DNA from: Climacium dendroides
Lineage: Eukaryota; Streptophyta; Bryopsida; Hypnales; Climaciaceae
Direction of reading: 5' to 3'
DNA length: 64,000 nt
Assembly (NCBI GenBank): GCA_950106755.1
Contig: OX467084.1
Coordinates: 30,011,213 to 30,075,212, forward strand
This document shows positions 47,042 to 58,917 of the stretch, piece by piece (position 1 is the stretch's first letter; each line of letters opens with the position of its first letter). The notes under the pieces are model-generated. The model did no database searches, was not told where the DNA came from, and was given only the letters and a program-made list of their open reading frames with translations. A program made the translations under genes and the position numbers.

Positions 47042-47686
47042 CTCCATACTATTGACAAAAAAGGAAAAAATGTCCTTTTGACAAAAGGAAAGCTCTGCAA
47101 AGTAAAAAAACAATTGTTTTTCATCTAAAAAATTTTGGGCATTGGGGGGAGTCATATGAAGGTGTGGACACCAAAATATTGCTACCATCAAAGAAATGTT
47201 GATCCATATCTGGATCACTAAGTAGTATATTTTGACAATTTATACTCCTTTTTCTTAATTTGAATTTAAGCCATAAAAATGATCTTTTTTGAATTTGAGC
47301 ACAACTATTGAATTGAAGCTTATTAAGTTTAATGCCCACTTCATTTGAAAATTTGAAAAATTCCTAAAATTTAATGTTTTATTGGACTTTGAACTTTGGA
47401 CCCTTTATCATGGAGTGCTAATTTACTAATTTAGAATGATACAATAGTTTAAACAATATTGTATTATACATTAATTAGAGTTCAGGAATTTTTTGGAGTT
47501 GCCATGGTAATTTGCCTCGTCTTTGTAAAAGGAGGTAAAGGGGTCTAGTGGCACTAGTTCCATCCTTTCTTTATCAAATCTTCCAGTTTATTTCATCTAA
47601 TATCAAATTCTCACAAAAAAATTTCCTTCAATTTCAAATTTGCAGAAGCTACAATACTTTTCTTTAAATCCATACCTATTTTGAAT
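47042..47686. other. AT-rich DNA; nothing recognised
   Basis: I see no gene or element terminus. Confidence 0.4.
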
Positions 47687-47690
47687 TTAA

Positions 47691-48610
47691 TTCCTTAAGT
47701 TCCTTGACTATGTTTTCACCAAAGACACTTCAAAATTGCCATTTCTAGTACAAGTACCAAATTTTAGAAAAAAATCATTCTTGAACATATGTAACCGTAG
47801 GATCTTGTAGTGTGTTGACTTGAGAACATGTGGAAATTTTTTTAGAAATTTCCACTACATGGATTGCAAGATAGTAGGGTTTGAAGTAACAAAAATCCTT
47901 TTTTGGGCCTTACAAAAATCTTAGCAATTGCATTTCACAAGGTCACATTGATATGAAAAAATGTCCAAAATGATGGTTGCTCTTTGGATTCGTTTTTCAA
48001 GTCAAGTTGGCTACATGCTTGAAAACTTTCATATAATTTGGAATTGTACACCATATAAGAAATAAATTGTAAATAGAAAAAATAGAGAATGATTCAAAAC
48101 ACAAAATTGTTTGGAATTTAATTACAAAGTTGAAATATGCCAATTCCAATGGTTTTAATGTTGTAATAAAAAATCTTCATTCAAATTTTAAATTTTTTTT
48201 CAAAAATATTAAAAATTGAGTTATATAAAGGACTTCAAAGTTCATTTTAGAGTAGAGAATCCATAACTACCCACAAGCTAAAACTCCTCATAACTTTTGA
48301 CTCAATGATCAAAATGGAATGATTCAAAGCTTTTCACATGTATATAAATTTAGAAATCAATTTCAAATTTTTGTTTTTGAAAAAAGTGATTTTTTAAATC
48401 TACTTAGACTACCTATTTACAAAAAGGTAATAGATTAGACCATAACTTTTTATTCATATTTCCAAATGTCATGAATTTTAGTGCATATAAAAGATATTCC
48501 TCATCCTCATCTTCTATTAAATTTTGGGCCAAATACATCAAAATTTCTAATCACATATACTTGCACAAAATTGCTATGTTGCCAAATTTAGTAGATTAGT
48601 CCTTTACAAG
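47691..48610 (+). mobile_element. 920-bp family, copy 3 (920 bp, both ends)
   Basis: It is flanked by TTAA at 47687-47690 and 48611-48614. It starts TTCCTTAAGTTCCTTGACTA and ends GTCCTTTACAAG. It is collinear with 18249-19172 over most of its length; the length agreement (920 against 924 bp) and the TTAA on both sides define the unit. No coding frame. Confidence 0.8.
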
Positions 48611-48614
48611 TTAA

Positions 48615-49163
48615 ACTCCAAATTTCATTTCAACACATCAAGTAGACAAGGGCTAGCCACTACAACCAACCTTAAAGCAATGTTTGTTGTTGCCCTGTTC
48701 AAACACTCTAAGCCTCTCAACGACCAATTCCAAAGCAATACCCACCTCGTCCAAGAATATATCTACCTTCAATAATTTTAATATTTGCCTTAGATACAAA
48801 ATGACAAACAACTAAAATTTGATAGTTTTATGAAAATGGTGGCTCCAACTGTTTATTTTCCCAAATGCACTAGTTACAATAAACTAACTATCAATTCTCT
48901 CATTAATGTACCTTCATGAAGAAAATTTTAGATTTTCTAAGCACATATTGTGTTTGATCACTTTTAAAATTTATAATTTATAATAATTTTAAATTTTGCA
49001 AAAATATCTCAATTTTTAAACCTTATAGAAGACATGTCGCTTAATCTTTGGAAAAATAAAAGATAAATAAAAATTTAATTTGTTTTTCAATGACAAAATG
49101 CAGCATTTAGGATAGATGAAGTTGATATTTGACCACATGGTCATAGAATCTGGCATTTTAGGG
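48615..49163. other. AT-rich spacer between two 920-bp family copies
   Basis: It ends CATTTTAGGG immediately before TTAT (49164-49167), so the last bases look like the right end of another TTAA-type element abutting the next copy. Its left end could not be identified. Confidence 0.4.
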
Positions 49164-49167
49164 TTAT

Positions 49168-49855
49168 CTCTTAAAGGTTTTTGACTATGTTTCACCAAAA
49201 ACGCTCCTAAACTATCATTTCTAGTACAAGCACCAAATTTTAGATAAAAAATCATTTTTGGACACATGTAACCATAGGATCTTGTAGTATGCTGGTTTGA
49301 AAAGATGAAGAAAATTTTTCAAAAACTTTCATTGTGTCAATTGCAAGATAGTAGCATTTGAAGTGGCAAAAATCTTTTTTTTGGCCCTATAAAAATTCAG
49401 GAACTGCACTTCACAAGGTCGTATTCATATGAAAAAATGTCCAAAATGGTTCACAAGGTCACATTGGTATGAAAAATGTCCAAAATGGTGGGGCTTCTTT
49501 GGATTCATTCTTCAAGGCAAGTTGGCTATATGCTTGAAAATTTTCAAATCATTTGGAATTTTAAACCATATAGGAAATAAATCGTAAGTAGGAAAAAATA
49601 GAGAATGATTCAAAACACTAAATTGTTTGGAATTTAGTTATAGAATTGAAGAATGCAAATCTCAATGGTTGTAATGTTGTAATAAACAATCTACATCCAA
49701 TTATTTTATTTTATTTTCCAAAAATATTAAAAATTGAGTTACATAAAGGAATTCAAAGTTTATTTTAGAGTAGAGATTTATAACTACCTACAAGCTAAAA
49801 CTCCTCATTCATCACTTTCATCTCATTAATCAAATTGGAATTATTCAAAGCTATG
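49168..49855 (+). mobile_element. 920-bp family, copy 4, right part lost
   Basis: It starts CTCTTAAAGGTTTTTGACTA after TTAT and is collinear with the other copies to about AATTATTCAAAGCTATG. An internal tandem duplication of about 55 bp (TTCACAAGGTC...ATGTCCAAAATGG, 49410-49495) is private to this copy. Confidence 0.7.
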
Positions 49856-49859
49856 TATA

Positions 49860-50755
49860 TGAATGACATGTTTAATGATTAGTTTTTCTTTTTGGCATTG
49901 TTGAAAATTTTTATATTTTTTTCTACATAAAGAGAAATGGGAAGAGCAAATGATATTTTACAAAGTATGAATTTGTTATGAATTTTTGAAGCTCACTACC
50001 TTATTGGCCCAAAAGAGTCTCTAAATTACCTCCAAACCATCAAAATGTATATCCATAATAGTCATCATACTCATCTAAAGCAATCACAATATTTCCTAAC
50101 ATGGCTACAATATGAAGGCCTAAAACGGTCTCTTTTTGTGATGAATTTACACTCGTATGGTGGAAGTTCTTAAAGTAACAAGTTCTAAAATCACACAAGC
50201 TCTAAAATTGCCCATATCCTCAAATGTACATTATGTGTGTATGTTGCTTTTTCAAAGCCTTCAACAATGTGCAAACAATGTACATTTTATGAGGTGGGCA
50301 ATTCTAGAGCCCTATGTCTTTCAAAGAAAATTTACTAAAACTTATTTCAAGAAGCTTTGCCTCCCCATAATTCAATTTCAGCTTATAGGTGGGTGATTTC
50401 TAAACCTATTATCTTATTGCAACCACAAATCACTCCATCACTATCATTTAAGACATAGATTGTGGCCTTTAACTCAACCTAATGTAGCCCAAATCTCATT
50501 TTTTAACAAAAAGTTTATTGTGAGTAATTCCCAAAATATTTGTGGTGGGTCTTTTGTTTGTCACATGCTGGTTTACATTGATAAGTGCACATTTTTAAAA
50601 GTGGATTCAATCTAATCCAACTAACCATTGCAAGGGTTCTTTTAACACCACATGGATAATTGGACATTACTTGATTCATCTATGTTGGTAAGATTGGAAT
50701 GATGAATTGCAGATTTTGGAGGTAATGCGCAAGTAGTAAGCTTTACTTTTATTGT
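49860..50755. other. AT-rich DNA; nothing recognised
   Basis: The plus-strand frame 50157-50396 has no recognisable content. No repeat terminus stands out. Confidence 0.4.
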
Positions 50756-52150
50756 ACCGAACTATCTACTTCTAAAGGGCCTTTCACACTTATTGCTAAG
50801 AAGGGCTTTAGCAGAGACTGTGAGCTTGCAAGTTGCTAGAGCGTTCAGAGTAAGGGAAGTACGGGAATGTCGAGCCGACGTGTATCGTGACCTAGCACCC
50901 TGAAAGAGTGGTGGTTACGGATGCCATTAGTAGAATTTTTTTATGCTGTGCTTAACTATGAGATGGAGTTATAGTTCGAATCAAGCGACACAAAGATTTC
51001 GAGAGTGTTCTACTACAATAAGATAATGGGCGTACACCGTGTCAATTAAGTTTTGACAACGAGATTATCTTCTGGATGAATTGTCAACATCATACTCGGT
51101 TGCAAAATCATACAACCTCCAAGTAATGGCGACGGCTACGATAAGCGCAGACTACAGTACATATAGGGACTTTGAGCTTACCGGATCCATCGAGCTCTTC
51201 GGATTCGTTCACTATCGGCGAACAGGAATCACGGACTGTCATCGTTCACTGAGTTCAGGAACTTGATTTCAGAAACTCTGTATTATTGGTTGCAGTTTCC
51301 ATAGGTATCAATAACGAATACTCACTACTTGTATGTGAGCATGGCATACGTCATGGATACTGGACCCCGCATCGACAGGTATGCACTGTCGCCCGGTTCC
51401 AGCCCCTCTACCGATGAGTTTCGCAGTATGCATGTCATTAGAGGTTTGGTACATTTGATTCTTCCTTGAATGTAGGCTGAAATTGACGTGAATTTCATGA
51501 TGTCTGTGCACCAATTCAATTTACAATACTCGTATCGGTAATGCAGGTACCGGAGTACCGTATCGTATTAGAGCAGCGATTGCGTCTATCTCAATGTCAC
51601 TACGAGGTAAGAGTTGTGCAGATATTAATAAGGTAACAGGTGGTTGCTGGTCGACACAGTTGCGAAAATCCAGTCATAAGATAATCGATGCTAGAGTGCA
51701 TGTTTCAGTGAATTGATGCTTGTATGCATGAGTGAATGAATGCATGCAAAATTGAATCAATGCTTCCCTTGCTTGCGAGACGTCACATGTCACTCATGCC
51801 TTGCTGCTAAACTCCCCACGTAGGTTTGCAAACTGCAGCAGAGCATGTGCGAGCAGGGCATGTGCAGCCTTCTGTAGTACTGCACGGACCTTGTGTAGAG
51901 AACTGTGTAGAGGCAGGCAGTCCATTGAAATGGCAGAGGAAGGAGAGGACTGAATTGGCAAACCGCTGAGATTCACGCTCTCATAGCTACAAAAGTCTCT
52001 CTCTTCCATGAAGAAGATAGCACACATGATGCATGGGAGCTCATGAATTTGGACATGCGCAAGTGGCATTGTGTAAGCTATTTGGTAATGAAGGCCAATT
52101 GCTCACCTTATCAACATGACGCCGCAGCTTGTAAGAGCAAATGGAATTAG

Positions 52151-53100
52151 CTCACACCGGAGTACAAGCGCATAGCAGACTACCATGTGTGGAGTGGCAC
52201 TAATACGCTTGACTACTGGGATTTGACAGCCATTGAACGAAAAGGAGAAGGATTGCCTAAGTCATTTGCACGAGATGTATTCTTCACCATGGACGAGTGC
52301 TTTCATTTGCGGTCCAACGTCATGCCAATATACACGAGAGATGGCATATCCCGCGAAGACACAAACTACCGCATATCAGTCATTGTGGTCGGCAGCGTGC
52401 GTGAAACATAGCAAATGAACTAGACCTCGATGACCTTCTTTCAGTCCCACCAAGGAATGACTCATCTAGCGTTCCTACCAAATCATCGGCCGAAGGAAGC
52501 CAAGACCTGCCGTGTTCTCAGGGTCCGCGAGGTGGCAAAAGAGTGAGCAGTCCTTCCAAGTGCCGACGAAACGACCTCCCAGCCGATGTAAATCCAGTTC
52601 TGATTAGCTCCAGCGACATTAGAGAAGGAAACGGCCCTACCCGTACTGGCAATACTGGCGTGCGGAGGAAAAATTAGTCGAGGTATGCTTTGATAGCAGA
52701 AGCCACAAAAGAAACCGGATAAGCAATAGTTGAGCAATTTAAAGAAATGGCTCAAGCTAGTCGAGAGCTAGAGAAGTCGAAGATCGACGTCCAGGTCCAA
52801 TTGTTCAGCAACCAATTAGACTACCAATGCGACAGAGACCGTCGAATGCAGGACGCGACCCGTGCAGCCAATGACAACACCCGCCTTACCATCCACAAGC
52901 AGTCCAAGGTGGTGCAATGCTTGTCCAACCTAACAGATGTAATTGGAGCTGGCTTTCGGTATTTCCAAAGCGGCTCGAAATGTGGAGACAATGACTTCTT
53001 CGGAGACAGACCTGCGGGGAACGTAGCCATGGACCAGTTGAAGCCCAACGCAGGTGCTGCTCGTGCCAACAAGGTCTCCGAGCCAATGTCGGAGCCCTAA
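52151..53100 (+). pseudogene. PIF/Harbinger ORF1, Myb/SANT-like DNA-binding protein, broken
   Basis: In one frame (from about 52152) the sequence reads LTPEYKRIADYHVWSGTNTL, then DYWDLTAIERKGEGLPKSFA and RDVFFTMDECFHLRSNVMP, the trihelix-like region usual in plant Harbinger ORF1. The C-terminal part lies in another frame (52723-53100): AIVEQFKEMAQASRELEKSK, then VQLFSNQLDYQCDRDRRMQD, then NARL-type sequence and KVVQCLSNLTDVIGAGF. This matches the usual coiled-coil tail. Between them, about 300 bp has stops and frame changes. ORF1 proteins normally bind the element's DNA and help bring the transposase to the nucleus and to the ends; this copy is inactive as it stands. Confidence 0.75.
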
Positions 53101-53631
53101 TTGTGAGCTCTAGTCTGTCGTCTGGAGGAGAGCGACCAACAACAGAAGGTGGTTATCGACCATAGTTGTCAGGTAGCATGTGGTTATCAACAACGATTGT
53201 TTGCATTCCAGTGTAGAGACCGAAAGGCAGCACCTGAATCCTAACAGGGCCTGACCTCGTGCAAGTGAAGAGACTGAAAGGCAAGCCACTGTAGTATGAA
53301 ATAACGCATGTCGTATATATACAGTATTGATAGAAAAAGTTAGGGAAAGTTGTTTTTGATATGAAGAAATCTACTACAGGAAAAAAAAACTCTTTGCCGG
53401 CTATATAATAAAGTACATACATGTACATATTGTAAAAAAAAAAATCTTCAAGGTAGAAGGCATCACATTGCCAGGCCTCGCTCATCAGCAAGGTAAACAA
53501 CCAATTGCAATCATTTCATTGCAACTATTGCAAAGTGGTTGTCTTCATTCCTTACTGGCCACACATACTGCTCAACATGAGTGGACCGGACCTCATTGAT
53601 ACAAGTCCATTGCCTAAAGGATGTCTAGGAG
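53101..53631. other. Spacer between the convergent Harbinger genes
   Basis: The stretch contains A- and T-runs (53381-53391, 53436-53446) and no recognisable coding. It would hold the 3' ends and polyadenylation regions of both genes. Confidence 0.4.
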
Positions 53632-54826
53632 TCACTCAACCTCATCATGGTTTTGCTTGAGGAGCAAATTGTGCAAAAGACAGCAATAGAAGACCATGTC
53701 CAGTAGGAAAGCCATGTTCAACTCGGACTTCACTTCCAACTCTCTAAAGGATTGCTTTAACAAACTGAAAGCATTTTCGACGAAACATCATCCCTTACTC
53801 ATCTTTTGTTCGAACAAGCGGTCAAGCATGGATAGTTGTTGTTGTTGGTGAGGCACCATAAGCCACGGCAATAAAGGATATCCGGCATCGCCTAGCAAAT
53901 ACGGAGAAAAACCAGCAATTGTGTATGCAGCATCCTAAAGGACATTGCGTTGTCCTCTCCAGTATAGTATGGATTGCCACAGCATACGGGCATTATTAGT
54001 GGAGCTTGGCATACCCACGTACAAATCGAGGAACCTTCTTAAACTATCGACAATAGCTTGACAATTCATTGAATAACCACAAGATTTGAAATAGTAATAG
54101 TCTGCTGAGCCATACCTGGATTTGATTATGGGTATTTGCGTTCCATCAATCGCTCCAACCACACTTGTTAGAGAATAAAGTTGCTGGAACTCTGTTACTA
54201 TGTCTATCAAATTTCTTCCAGTAGGCCATGACATTTCAGAGCGCATAACGATGATAATGGCGTGCACTACATCACGAAGCATCACACACAGTACTTTGGC
54301 CCACAGCAAAGAGTTTGCTGCACACAAAGAATGAGGTGCCATAGTTCAATTTGAAAAGAGAACAAGCCAATCGCACAACAACCAGAACTGCATAGCAATA
54401 CCTTGTGTTCTTCTTCTTTATGGATGGCTCAAGAAGACGTGTAAGAGATAGCACTGCTCGCTTTGTCATTCTGAACATTTGAATCCAGCGTTCGTCCTCA
54501 TACTCTTGTAAGAGAAATCATGAAAACCAGGTTGTGGACCTGGACTTCACCCAGAAGTCTAGATCATCCTCCACGGTTGTAAGCGTGTTCCATAATTGTA
54601 GGTGATGCATGGCAGCGTGAGTGGCACCTGCGATGTGCAGAGATAAAGTACTATTGAAATGCAGTAACTCAGCTGTTCTGTCATCGTGGTCATAGTTGGG
54701 CAAGTCTTTGTCAGTAACAAGTAGCCTTCGTTGCGTTCCTAGGAGGACGACCAGGATAATGGACGCCATGGCAAGCATGTCAATGGGATGCTTCAGAAAA
54801 TCCATTCCAAGAGCTGAACTTAACAA
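53632..54826 (-). pseudogene. PIF/Harbinger transposase (HARBI1-like DDE nuclease), inactivated
   Basis: The minus strand reads as a full-length plant Harbinger transposase once breaks are noted. The N-terminal part has FLLQEYEDERWIQMFRMTKR, then RLACSLFKLNYGTSFFVCSK. The DDE domain has VVGAIDGTQIPI (first Asp, near 54142-54160), YYYFKSCGYSMNCQAIVDSL, LDLYVGMPSSTNNARML, LLGDAGYPLLPWLM (second Asp, near 53885-53900), FVENAFSLLKQSF (Glu, near 53775), then CCLLHNLLLKQNHDE and the stop at 53632-53634. All three catalytic acids are still readable. Breaks are a TGA near 54518, a frameshift near 54300-54340, a TAG at about 53935 and a TGA between the second Asp and the Glu. The family excises and inserts DNA at TWA sites. 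Confidence 0.9.
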
Positions 54827-55539
54827 CGCCGAAACGCTTCAAGTCACCTATAGAGAGCACGCTGACAAATTATCAGAATGTCGTGCACTTACTCTGCCTT
54901 CCGGTCATGTTGGACATCATCACTACAAGATAGGATGTTTTCTTGTTGCTTCAGCAACACCAATTCCTATTATAAATGGAACCCAGTAATTCAACACTGC
55001 AAGTAATAGAGAGGAAACAATTGTTACCTGAGACCACCACAACAACTTGGATCCAATGGTTACAACATGCTTCATTGGCTATGCCGCGTCCCTGTTCCGT
55101 TTTTATACCGCAAACAGGGAAAGCGGTGGAGGAAGGAACGATAGTCAACAACTACTCCCATAGGGCTGCCTTCCCAACGAGCTCGGGCATCAGAATGTGA
55201 TGTTGACGACCGAAGCTGGGAGAAAAAAAGAAGCTTCACCCTCAAGCTAGCCAAGTCTGTGGGCCTACTTGCAACGTGGGTGGTGTGAATCCCCAATAGC
55301 TACAGCCGTCCTCCAACCTTTACGGCAACGCTTGTGTAGTATCCTGCACGGCATATGTGAATAGCTCACATATCTTAACAGGGTGCACAAGCTGCTTCTG
55401 CCAGGGCAATGGCCCCTCCATTGTGGACCTTTATTTAAGCCGAAGTCAACGTCATTTGACTGCGTTATTAAGGCAGCACCACTCCTTCACTAAGTCCAAG
55501 TGTGCATGTACCATAATTGTAATTTTTCCATGACATTAA

Positions 55540-55720
55540 CCCCCTAAAGTCCCAAAGTCCCCTTTGGAACTCTCAAGTTTCTGGGTAGGCTTGTGGGACC
55601 TCAATTTCAAACATGATTTTTTTAAATTTAAATTTTTTTAAGGTAGAAAAATACAGTAGCTTTATTAGAACTCATGATTTTTTTAACAATGAAAGGCATT
55701 ACCTAAAAATATTATATGTT
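55540..55720 (+). mobile_element. TTAA-type element, left end only
   Basis: TTAA (55536-55539) precedes CCCCCTAAAGTCCCAAAGTC. It marks the abrupt right edge of GC island 2. A MITE-B copy begins at 55724, and no matching right terminus was found, so the element is truncated or its right end is that of the MITE-B. Confidence 0.5.
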
Positions 55721-55723
55721 TAA

Positions 55724-55944
55724 CCCTTGAATGTTGACACGGACGTCTAACGTTCAATGAATGACAAGGAATTCTCATGTGTAGGACATAAATGCAACTA
55801 TTCATCCTTGGAATTAGGGGTGGAAAAGAAAACTATTCTATAGTAGTTTGACTCCCAATGAATATTTTTGGTTTTTTAAACTAGATGATGTTACACAGTT
55901 CAAAAAGGGTTGATTTTCATGGTCACTAGCTTGGCGTTTAAGGG
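55724..55944. mobile_element. TTAA MITE-B copy 3 (221 bp)
   Basis: It is flanked by exact TTAA at 55720-55723 and 55945-55948, with ends CCCTTGAATG and GCGTTTAAGGG. The palindromic outer words GTTTAACCCTT / AAGGGTTAAAC match perfectly. Its interior aligns with copies 1 and 2 (TATTCATCCTTGGAA, AGTTTGACTCCCAATGAATA). No coding capacity. Confidence 0.8.
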
Positions 55945-55949
55945 TTAAA

Positions 55950-57400
55950 CTAGCAAAAATAGAACAATTTTTTTGTAAGTAGTGATTTTGGTATTGAAGC
56001 TCCAAATCCAATGCCAATTTTTTGTATACATTGATATGCAAGTCAAGAGCATCATTGCAATATTAATTATATACCATTCATTTGTGAAATTTCAAAACAT
56101 TGTTTGTATAAAGGTGTGTAACAAAATAGTTTTATTTTATATTAATAGAAAAATTGTGCATACACGCATGTAGTTTTTATGTGTGCAAATAGTGACCTTT
56201 GTTACTTTTGACGGGACTTTTATGGTACCATATATTCTTGAAGTGTAGCATTCATTCTCTTTAAATCAATGACATTCATTCTTCAAATAGGAGAGAGTCT
56301 AGCTTTCAAAGATATAGATACAATGAATACATTTAGCAATTGTATAGATATATATTATATTTATTCCAAAATACCAATTGTATTGATCTAGAGCTATTCT
56401 ATTATAGTTTTTTGGAACATCAATATATGATTATATAATATATTTGTATGAACCATCAATATTTACATCTAGTAACACTACAAATTATTCAATTTAAAAA
56501 TGAAATAAAAAAAGGATTCATGTAGATTTTGTAGCCCATTATGTGGTCATATATTGGTATTATGAAAAACTATAGTACTATGCAATGCAAACAAAATATA
56601 ATTGATATTTTGGAAAAACTACAATATAAACCAATGCAAGTGTTTAATCTATTCATTGTATACATGTTCCAAGGTTAGTCTATATACTTTTTGGAATGAT
56701 GGATGTTACTTCAAAGGGAATAATGTCACATTAAAAGAAAAGAATGGAATACTTCATGAACATACAATACTTCACATAGCAAAGGTCACTATTTGCACAC
56801 ATGATTACCATTTGCAAACATGCATAGTACTTTTTACAAATATGAAACAAACTAATTTTTTTTGCACCTATAGTTGTATAAACACTTTTCAAGGATTCTA
56901 CTAGATGGGTGGTAAAAATTGCTACCACAATAATAATCTTGCATTGTAAGCCAATGGATACAAGAAATTGGAGCTCAATTTGGAACTCCTCTCTATTTTT
57001 GACTCCCTATTGAAGTCATTGTATCTAAGAATTTGCACCATTTCTTATGTGCTAAGTGTATAAATTTTCTAAATAATGTTTCTCACTATTTCAAAAATTA
57101 TTGAGTTCTACATGGTAGAAACACCCACACTTTTGGAGTTTACAAAAATATTCAAACCATTTTAAACTTCCTTCCCCATCCAAATTCAACTTTGTATCCC
57201 AAAACGCACCTTGTACATTGTACATCTAAGTGACAAATGTACTTGAGTTCCTTTAGGAGTTTTGGAATAGCAAAGAGCAATTAAACCAACATTTTGGAGG
57301 AGGGGGATTCGTTGCTTACAAGCTATGCAATTTTTTTAGGAAATATTTGACAATAGGTTTTCCTATTTTCTATGGATGGAGTTGCTCAATTGCTACCAAA
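55950..57400. other. AT-rich DNA; no gene
   Basis: The plus frame 56602-56904 (100 codons) is rich in Cys, Tyr and Asn with no recognised family, and the opposite strand is partly open. The GCAAATAGTGACCTTTG word near 56184 is inverted as CAAAGGTCACTATTTGC near 56780, so the interval 56184-56796 has inverted sequence at its ends. Confidence 0.4.
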
Positions 57401-57870
57401 TCCAGGAGCAATATTGCTCTGCTACGGACGCCGGATGCTTACAACACACTTTGGATGAATATGTGTGTTTACATCCATGTCAGTGGATGTCATAGCTTCC
57501 ACCATTCTGCTATAACTACACTGTGAACTGGGGTAGATTGACCTTTGGATCCACCTACTTCTTCATTGATTTTCTCACGAGATTGTGCCGATGGTTTTGA
57601 TTGGGCTTTGGGCAGCGATTCTATTTTAGGTCCATCAAGGTCCTCATTAGGATTGCATTTCACATGTTCGGTAAGATTTGTTGTGATACTTCTGTTGCAC
57701 TGGTAAGTTAGTGTTGGTGATAAGATTTAGGGAGCATGAATATTATTCCCTTGTTGAATGAGTGAATCCGAAACTGCCCGTGCAAAAAAGAAGCAGTGTA
57801 ATTCCACAATTTCTCTAATCTCTTGCCTGGGCCCTGCGATTGGGAAGTTATTTGAGTTTTACTGGCTATT
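57400..57870. other. Moderately GC-rich patch with coding-like minus frame
   Basis: On the minus strand about 57730-57495 is open for roughly 75 codons without a start codon. The product is hydrophilic (TTNLTEHVKCNPNEDLDGPK, then IESLPKAQSKPSAQSREKIN, ending VVIAEWWKL). The plus strand has a perfect donor-like word CACTG/GTAAGT at about 57697-57706, which on the minus strand reads as an acceptor, ACTTACCAG. It may be a remnant exon of an unknown gene; the family is not recognised. Confidence 0.3.
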
Positions 57871-57880
57871 TCCCCTTCAA

Positions 57881-58445
57881 CCCCTAAAGTCCCATTGTCC
57901 CTGCGAGGGACAAAATGGATTTCCTATGATCTCAATTTTTACTGAAACTTTTTGAAACTTTCTCATAAGATAGAAAAACTTAAGAGTTTTCTGGGAATAT
58001 AATTTTTATTTCAATCGGTGTCCGGGAGCAAAAGTCATGCTACAATAACCTCAAAATGGGGGAGACCGGGCAACAAAAAAAATCCACAAAAAATTGAAAT
58101 AAAATTTTTAATATTTATTTCTTGTAGATTGTATTTTTTTGTAAATCAAAAGCTTTGATTCATTCCATTTGGATTAGAGATGTGAAAGTTATGGAGCTTC
58201 TTGTTTTGTGGGCAATCATAGTGACTTCTTGAAAGAATTTTTTTTCTTTCACTTTGAATGCTAATATCTTTCAATCTATACGGTCAAAAATCACAAAAAA
58301 ATTATCACATGATCTAAGACAAGTGTAGAACAAGATCCTATGGCTAAATCCTAAAAAAAAAATTTAATTTATTTTGTAAGTGATTGTAGTAGAAGTGGTA
58401 GTTTTGAGTGGTTATGGCAGAAAAATGGCCATGGGACTTTAGGGG
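57881..58445 (+). mobile_element. TTAA-type element (565 bp) with 15-bp perfect terminal inverted repeats
   Basis: The ends CCCCTAAAGTCCCAT and ATGGGACTTTAGGGG are exact inverted repeats. Flanks are TCAA and ATAA, each one or two changes from TTAA. The element reads like a shortened version of 37873-39762. Shared words include TTTCAATCGGTG, AAAGCTTTGATTCATTCCAT, CAATCTATACGGTCAAA and AGAAGTGGTAGTTTTGAGTG. Confidence 0.8.
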
Positions 58446-58913
58446 ATAAGTCCCAAATTGAATCAGTTTCTTTAGCATGCAGTCCAGTTCTTTTCTCTAT
58501 TTCTTACTCAAAATAAGGTAGGTACACCCCAAACCACCACTTTTTGCTACTAAGTCTATTTTTTATTATTAGACTGGTCAAATTTTCATTTGTTCTTGTT
58601 GGTAAGTGAAAGGAGGTTCCAATGTGGCATTTGGATACTATATGCAAAAGTTATTAAGGAACAAAGTTTGGTTCTAAAAGCGTTTCTTCTACATAGGTAC
58701 ATAATTGATTTTGGAGGTGTACATATAGTATAGATGGCGATTTAAGGTCAATGGCACATTTGGATGTACCTCCCTTAGATATTCTATAGATTTTTTCACG
58801 GTTTGTTTGTCGATGTTTTCAAATAGCAACTATTTTTTCCCCCAATTTCAATGGCTAACTTTGAACTAAACAAAGTTTCTTCCCAAACAAAGCTTTGGCC
58901 ACACTAGCCAATA
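58446..58913. other. AT-rich DNA; nothing recognised
   Basis: I see no gene or element terminus. Confidence 0.4.
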
Positions 58914-58917
58914 TTAA

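Larger units (their letters stand above)
50755..55530. mobile_element. GC island 2: decayed PIF/Harbinger transposon and flanks
   Basis: Composition turns GC-richer at about 50.76 kb and back at about 55.5 kb. Inside lie the two genes typical of plant PIF/Harbinger elements, convergently arranged: a Myb/SANT-type ORF1 on the plus strand (about 52150-53100) and a DDE transposase on the minus strand (53632-54826). I could not find matching terminal inverted repeats or a TWA target duplication, so the outer limits are compositional only. The noncoding stretches 50755-52140 and 54830-55530 contain no other recognisable gene. Confidence 0.6.

Noticed and set aside
46913..47218. Minus-strand frame similar to one at 9793-10011
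   Set aside because: The similarity (HRGNHxFxYxVNHxLKK) is explained by both overlapping MITE-B copies; the third copy does not keep the frame.
53153..53500. 115-codon minus-strand frame between the Harbinger genes
   Set aside because: It spans homopolymer runs, is aromatic-rich, and has no family resemblance; it is probably spacer.
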